Source of the DNA: a virus
DNA: 24,044 nt
Direction: 5' to 3' (one strand)
Virus record (IMG/VR): IMGVR_UViG_3300042569_001681
Location: 1-24,044 of that record
Part shown: in pieces, positions 22,358-24,044 of the stretch
How the letters are laid out: each line of letters starts with the position of its first letter
How positions within the stretch are numbered: the stretch's first letter is position 1
Made by a program: the position numbers and the translations under genes
The notes under the pieces: generated by a model
What the model was told of the DNA's origin: nothing
Database searches by the model: none
The model's input: only the letters and a program-made list of their open reading frames with translations

Positions 22358-24044
22358 TAGGCTAGATAGGTAACTGAGTAATTTAAAGTACCAGCAATGG
22401 TGTTGGTTGTGACATATTTCCATGACACAATACTACTGCTTTCTGTAACAGAGAATGTCACACCAGGAGATGAATTTTCTACTCCGGTGTCGCTGCCTTG
22501 AAGATTGGTACCCGATGCATCGGTACCTCTCACAATAGTATAAACACCAGTTCTAACAGTAGTACCACGAACTATAGTATAATCAATTTGCACAGCAGCA
22601 ACCGCAATGGCGTCAAATGTGAGTATTTGTGCAGCCACACTCACATTATTTGCCAAAGTAAAATTAGCACCTGACTCGCGTTTATAGGTACCTTGTTGTA
22701 AGCGATAGCCATTGTCCATGGCAATACTGGCAGTGTCGTTGAGTTCAATTCTAGCATAGGTAGTTGCCTGTGCTGTGGTTCTTTCAAACATGTCGCCCAA
22801 ACATACATTATTAGCTGTGTCAATATCAATAATTGAACTAGCTGCCAATGCAGCACCATTGAAGTGATTGCCTACATCATAGAACACGTTATTGGTTGTG
22901 GTATTGAGACTTACGCCATCAATCACAATGCCTTGTACGTAGATATTATCAAACGTATTGGTGATTATTCTCACACCAGTGGGTCCGCCGTTGACTGGAG
23001 TTGCACCACCCAAATACACGCCCTGGTATAAGGTATCAAATTTACAATTGGAAAATGTAATGCCTTCAATTTGCTGTTGGGTGTTGGTGCCATATGTAAA
23101 GCCACCAAAATTGCAATTTTCAAATGTTACGTGATTTGAAACCAATGCACTTGTGCTGGCCCAGCGTACCGCCGCAATGTTATCGGTTGCTGAAATTAAA
23201 GTAGTTTCGGTTAACGGACCTTGAATACCAACATTGGTAAACGAGCAGTCGTGCGCACGTTCAATCAATAACCCATCCATGATTTGATTGGTGACCATGT
23301 TCATGTTAGAGATCAAAATGTTTTGAGGCTCAAGCGGACTCACAATATTAATGCCAGTTTTCTGATTGTCGCTGCTGGCAGTTTGCATGATGTAACTCGG
23401 AAGTCCGTTGGGTGCATTGGTGGTTTCATCTCCCCAATAATATTTTCCACCAACTTGACCATTAAGGAGAGTTCCTGCTGGTACTGCAAAATTTGATCGG
23501 TAGTAAGAGGCGCCCGACTTTACCAACACTCCAGCAGCATAGGCCACTGTGCTGGTCCAGGTGGTCACAAAGAAATTCAAAATACTACTTTCGGGACCTT
23601 CACCATACAACATGGCATACGGAGGTACCAGGATGGTGTTGGTAATCAAATAACTGCCGGCTGGGAAAAACAAACTTCTACGTATTTGTGGATTTGCCTG
23701 AACACAATACAATTGATTGAGAGCACGGTTGATTGCCGCAGTATCGTCTGTAACACCATTTCCGGTAGCACCAAAATCACTGACCACACAATAGCTGTCC
23801 AGTCTGCTTTGTAAACTTTGACTGACAGGAGCTCCTGCACTGGGCCCAGTTTGTACAGAATATCCTGTGGCAGTTTGTCCTGTATAGGTGTATGCTGTTT
23901 GAGTGGCCAGAATATCTGAGTATTCTGTTAGAATTTCTACATTATTACGCTCGTCGGGGGAACCTTCGGCTATGGTGCCGGGACCAATATACAATTGGCG
24001 GGTGTCTACTGCCCAGCCAAGCTCAGCAGGGGCTAAGGGTTGCG
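22357..24044 (-). CDS. Tail spike or tail fibre with pectate-lyase-like beta-helix (partial, N-terminus outside window)
   Basis: About 562 visible residues; the frame stays open to the window edge, so the start is outside. The first visible part, AELGWAVDTRQLYIGPG, is a common phage fibre N-terminal pattern. VSDFGATGNGVTDDTAAINRA is the signature of pectate-lyase-3/GH28-like right-handed beta-helices used by tail spikes to bind or cut host polysaccharide. Coils with 'ISNMNMVTNQIMDGLLIE', 'VTFENCNFGGF' and 'ITFSNCKFDTLYQGVYL' follow. The C-terminal part repeats YTIVRGT twice and looks like a beta-sandwich. A TTG codon at 23992-23994 is not the start. Enzyme activity cannot be judged without the catalytic residues. 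Confidence 0.9.
   Translation of the reverse strand, partial: QPLAPAELGWAVDTRQLYIGPGTIAEGSPDERNNVEILTEYSDILATQTAYTYTGQTATGYSVQTGPSAGAPVSQSLQSRLDSYCVVSDFGATGNGVTDDTAAINRALNQLYCVQANPQIRRSLFFPAGSYLITNTILVPPYAMLYGEGPESSILNFFVTTWTSTVAYAAGVLVKSGASYYRSNFAVPAGTLLNGQVGGKYYWGDETTNAPNGLPSYIMQTASSDNQKTGINIVSPLEPQNILISNMNMVTNQIMDGLLIERAHDCSFTNVGIQGPLTETTLISATDNIAAVRWASTSALVSNHVTFENCNFGGFTYGTNTQQQIEGITFSNCKFDTLYQGVYLGGATPVNGGPTGVRIITNTFDNIYVQGIVIDGVSLNTTTNNVFYDVGNHFNGAALAASSIIDIDTANNVCLGDMFERTTAQATTYARIELNDTASIAMDNGYRLQQGTYKRESGANFTLANNVSVAAQILTFDAIAVAAVQIDYTIVRGTTVRTGVYTIVRGTDASGTNLQGSDTGVENSSPGVTFSVTESSSIVSWKYVTTNTIAGTLNYSVTYLA

Noticed and set aside
23992-23994. TTG as start codon of the tail spike
   Set aside because: The frame is open to the window edge and encodes a typical fibre N-terminal pattern before it, so the true start is outside.
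1-24044. tRNA genes, CRISPR arrays, integrase or insertion sequences
   Set aside because: Looked for by eye and not seen; a tRNAscan or profile search would be needed to exclude weak cases.

Overview
The window looks like part of the genome of a large T4-like myovirus of the marine or freshwater kind. Evidence for this is a T4 gp30-type ATP-dependent DNA ligase, a class I ribonucleotide reductase (nrdA, nrdB) with a phage-style glutaredoxin, a beta-helix tail spike, a PAAR spike-tip protein, and many small tightly packed genes of unknown function. Genes run almost entirely on the minus strand, with stop/start overlaps of the ATGA and TAATG type. Two Sec-type lipoproteins and a ClpS-type adaptor point to a Gram-negative host. 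The host and exact phage genus cannot be read from this sequence.

Layout, left to right. 1-3200: a nucleotide-sugar dehydrogenase (5' end of the gene inside the window, 3' end outside), a plus-strand glycosyltransferase-like gene, a small unknown gene, and a plus-strand metallophosphoesterase. 3194-5760: a proteostasis and translation group with ClpS, Hsp20, a small unknown protein, ribosomal protein bS21 and a complete ClpX. 5757-8260: a membrane/coiled-coil protein, a small unknown gene, a 186-nt leader or non-coding RNA behind a perfect sigma70-type promoter, and another unknown gene. 8257-9582: an FG-GAP lipoprotein. 9600-12196: small unknown genes around the DNA ligase. 12478-12684: two nearly identical promoters and a possible 42-residue membrane microprotein. 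12685-15324: a large probable virion protein, PAAR protein and LSm-like protein. 15324-21925: glutaredoxin, PGDYG protein, NrdB, a small membrane protein, a methyltransferase, an unknown conserved protein, a glycoside-hydrolase-like lipoprotein and NrdA. 21932-24044: a small protein coupled to a partial pectate-lyase-like tail spike.

Functionally the window combines nucleotide supply (NrdA, NrdB, glutaredoxin), DNA joining (ligase), virion tip and spike parts, and an unusual set of host-interaction genes: protein quality control (ClpX, ClpS, Hsp20), ribosome alteration (bS21), cell-surface change (sugar dehydrogenase, glycosyltransferase-like protein, two lipoproteins). The most interesting items for follow-up are the structured RNA behind the perfect promoter at 7583-7802, the two phage lipoproteins, the ClpX-ClpS-Hsp20-bS21 group, and the duplicated promoters with a possible leaderless microprotein at 12504-12667. 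No tRNA, CRISPR array, integrase or insertion sequence was seen. No stretch over 300 bases lacks a gene; the two largest gaps (7583-7798 and 12478-12684) are both described.
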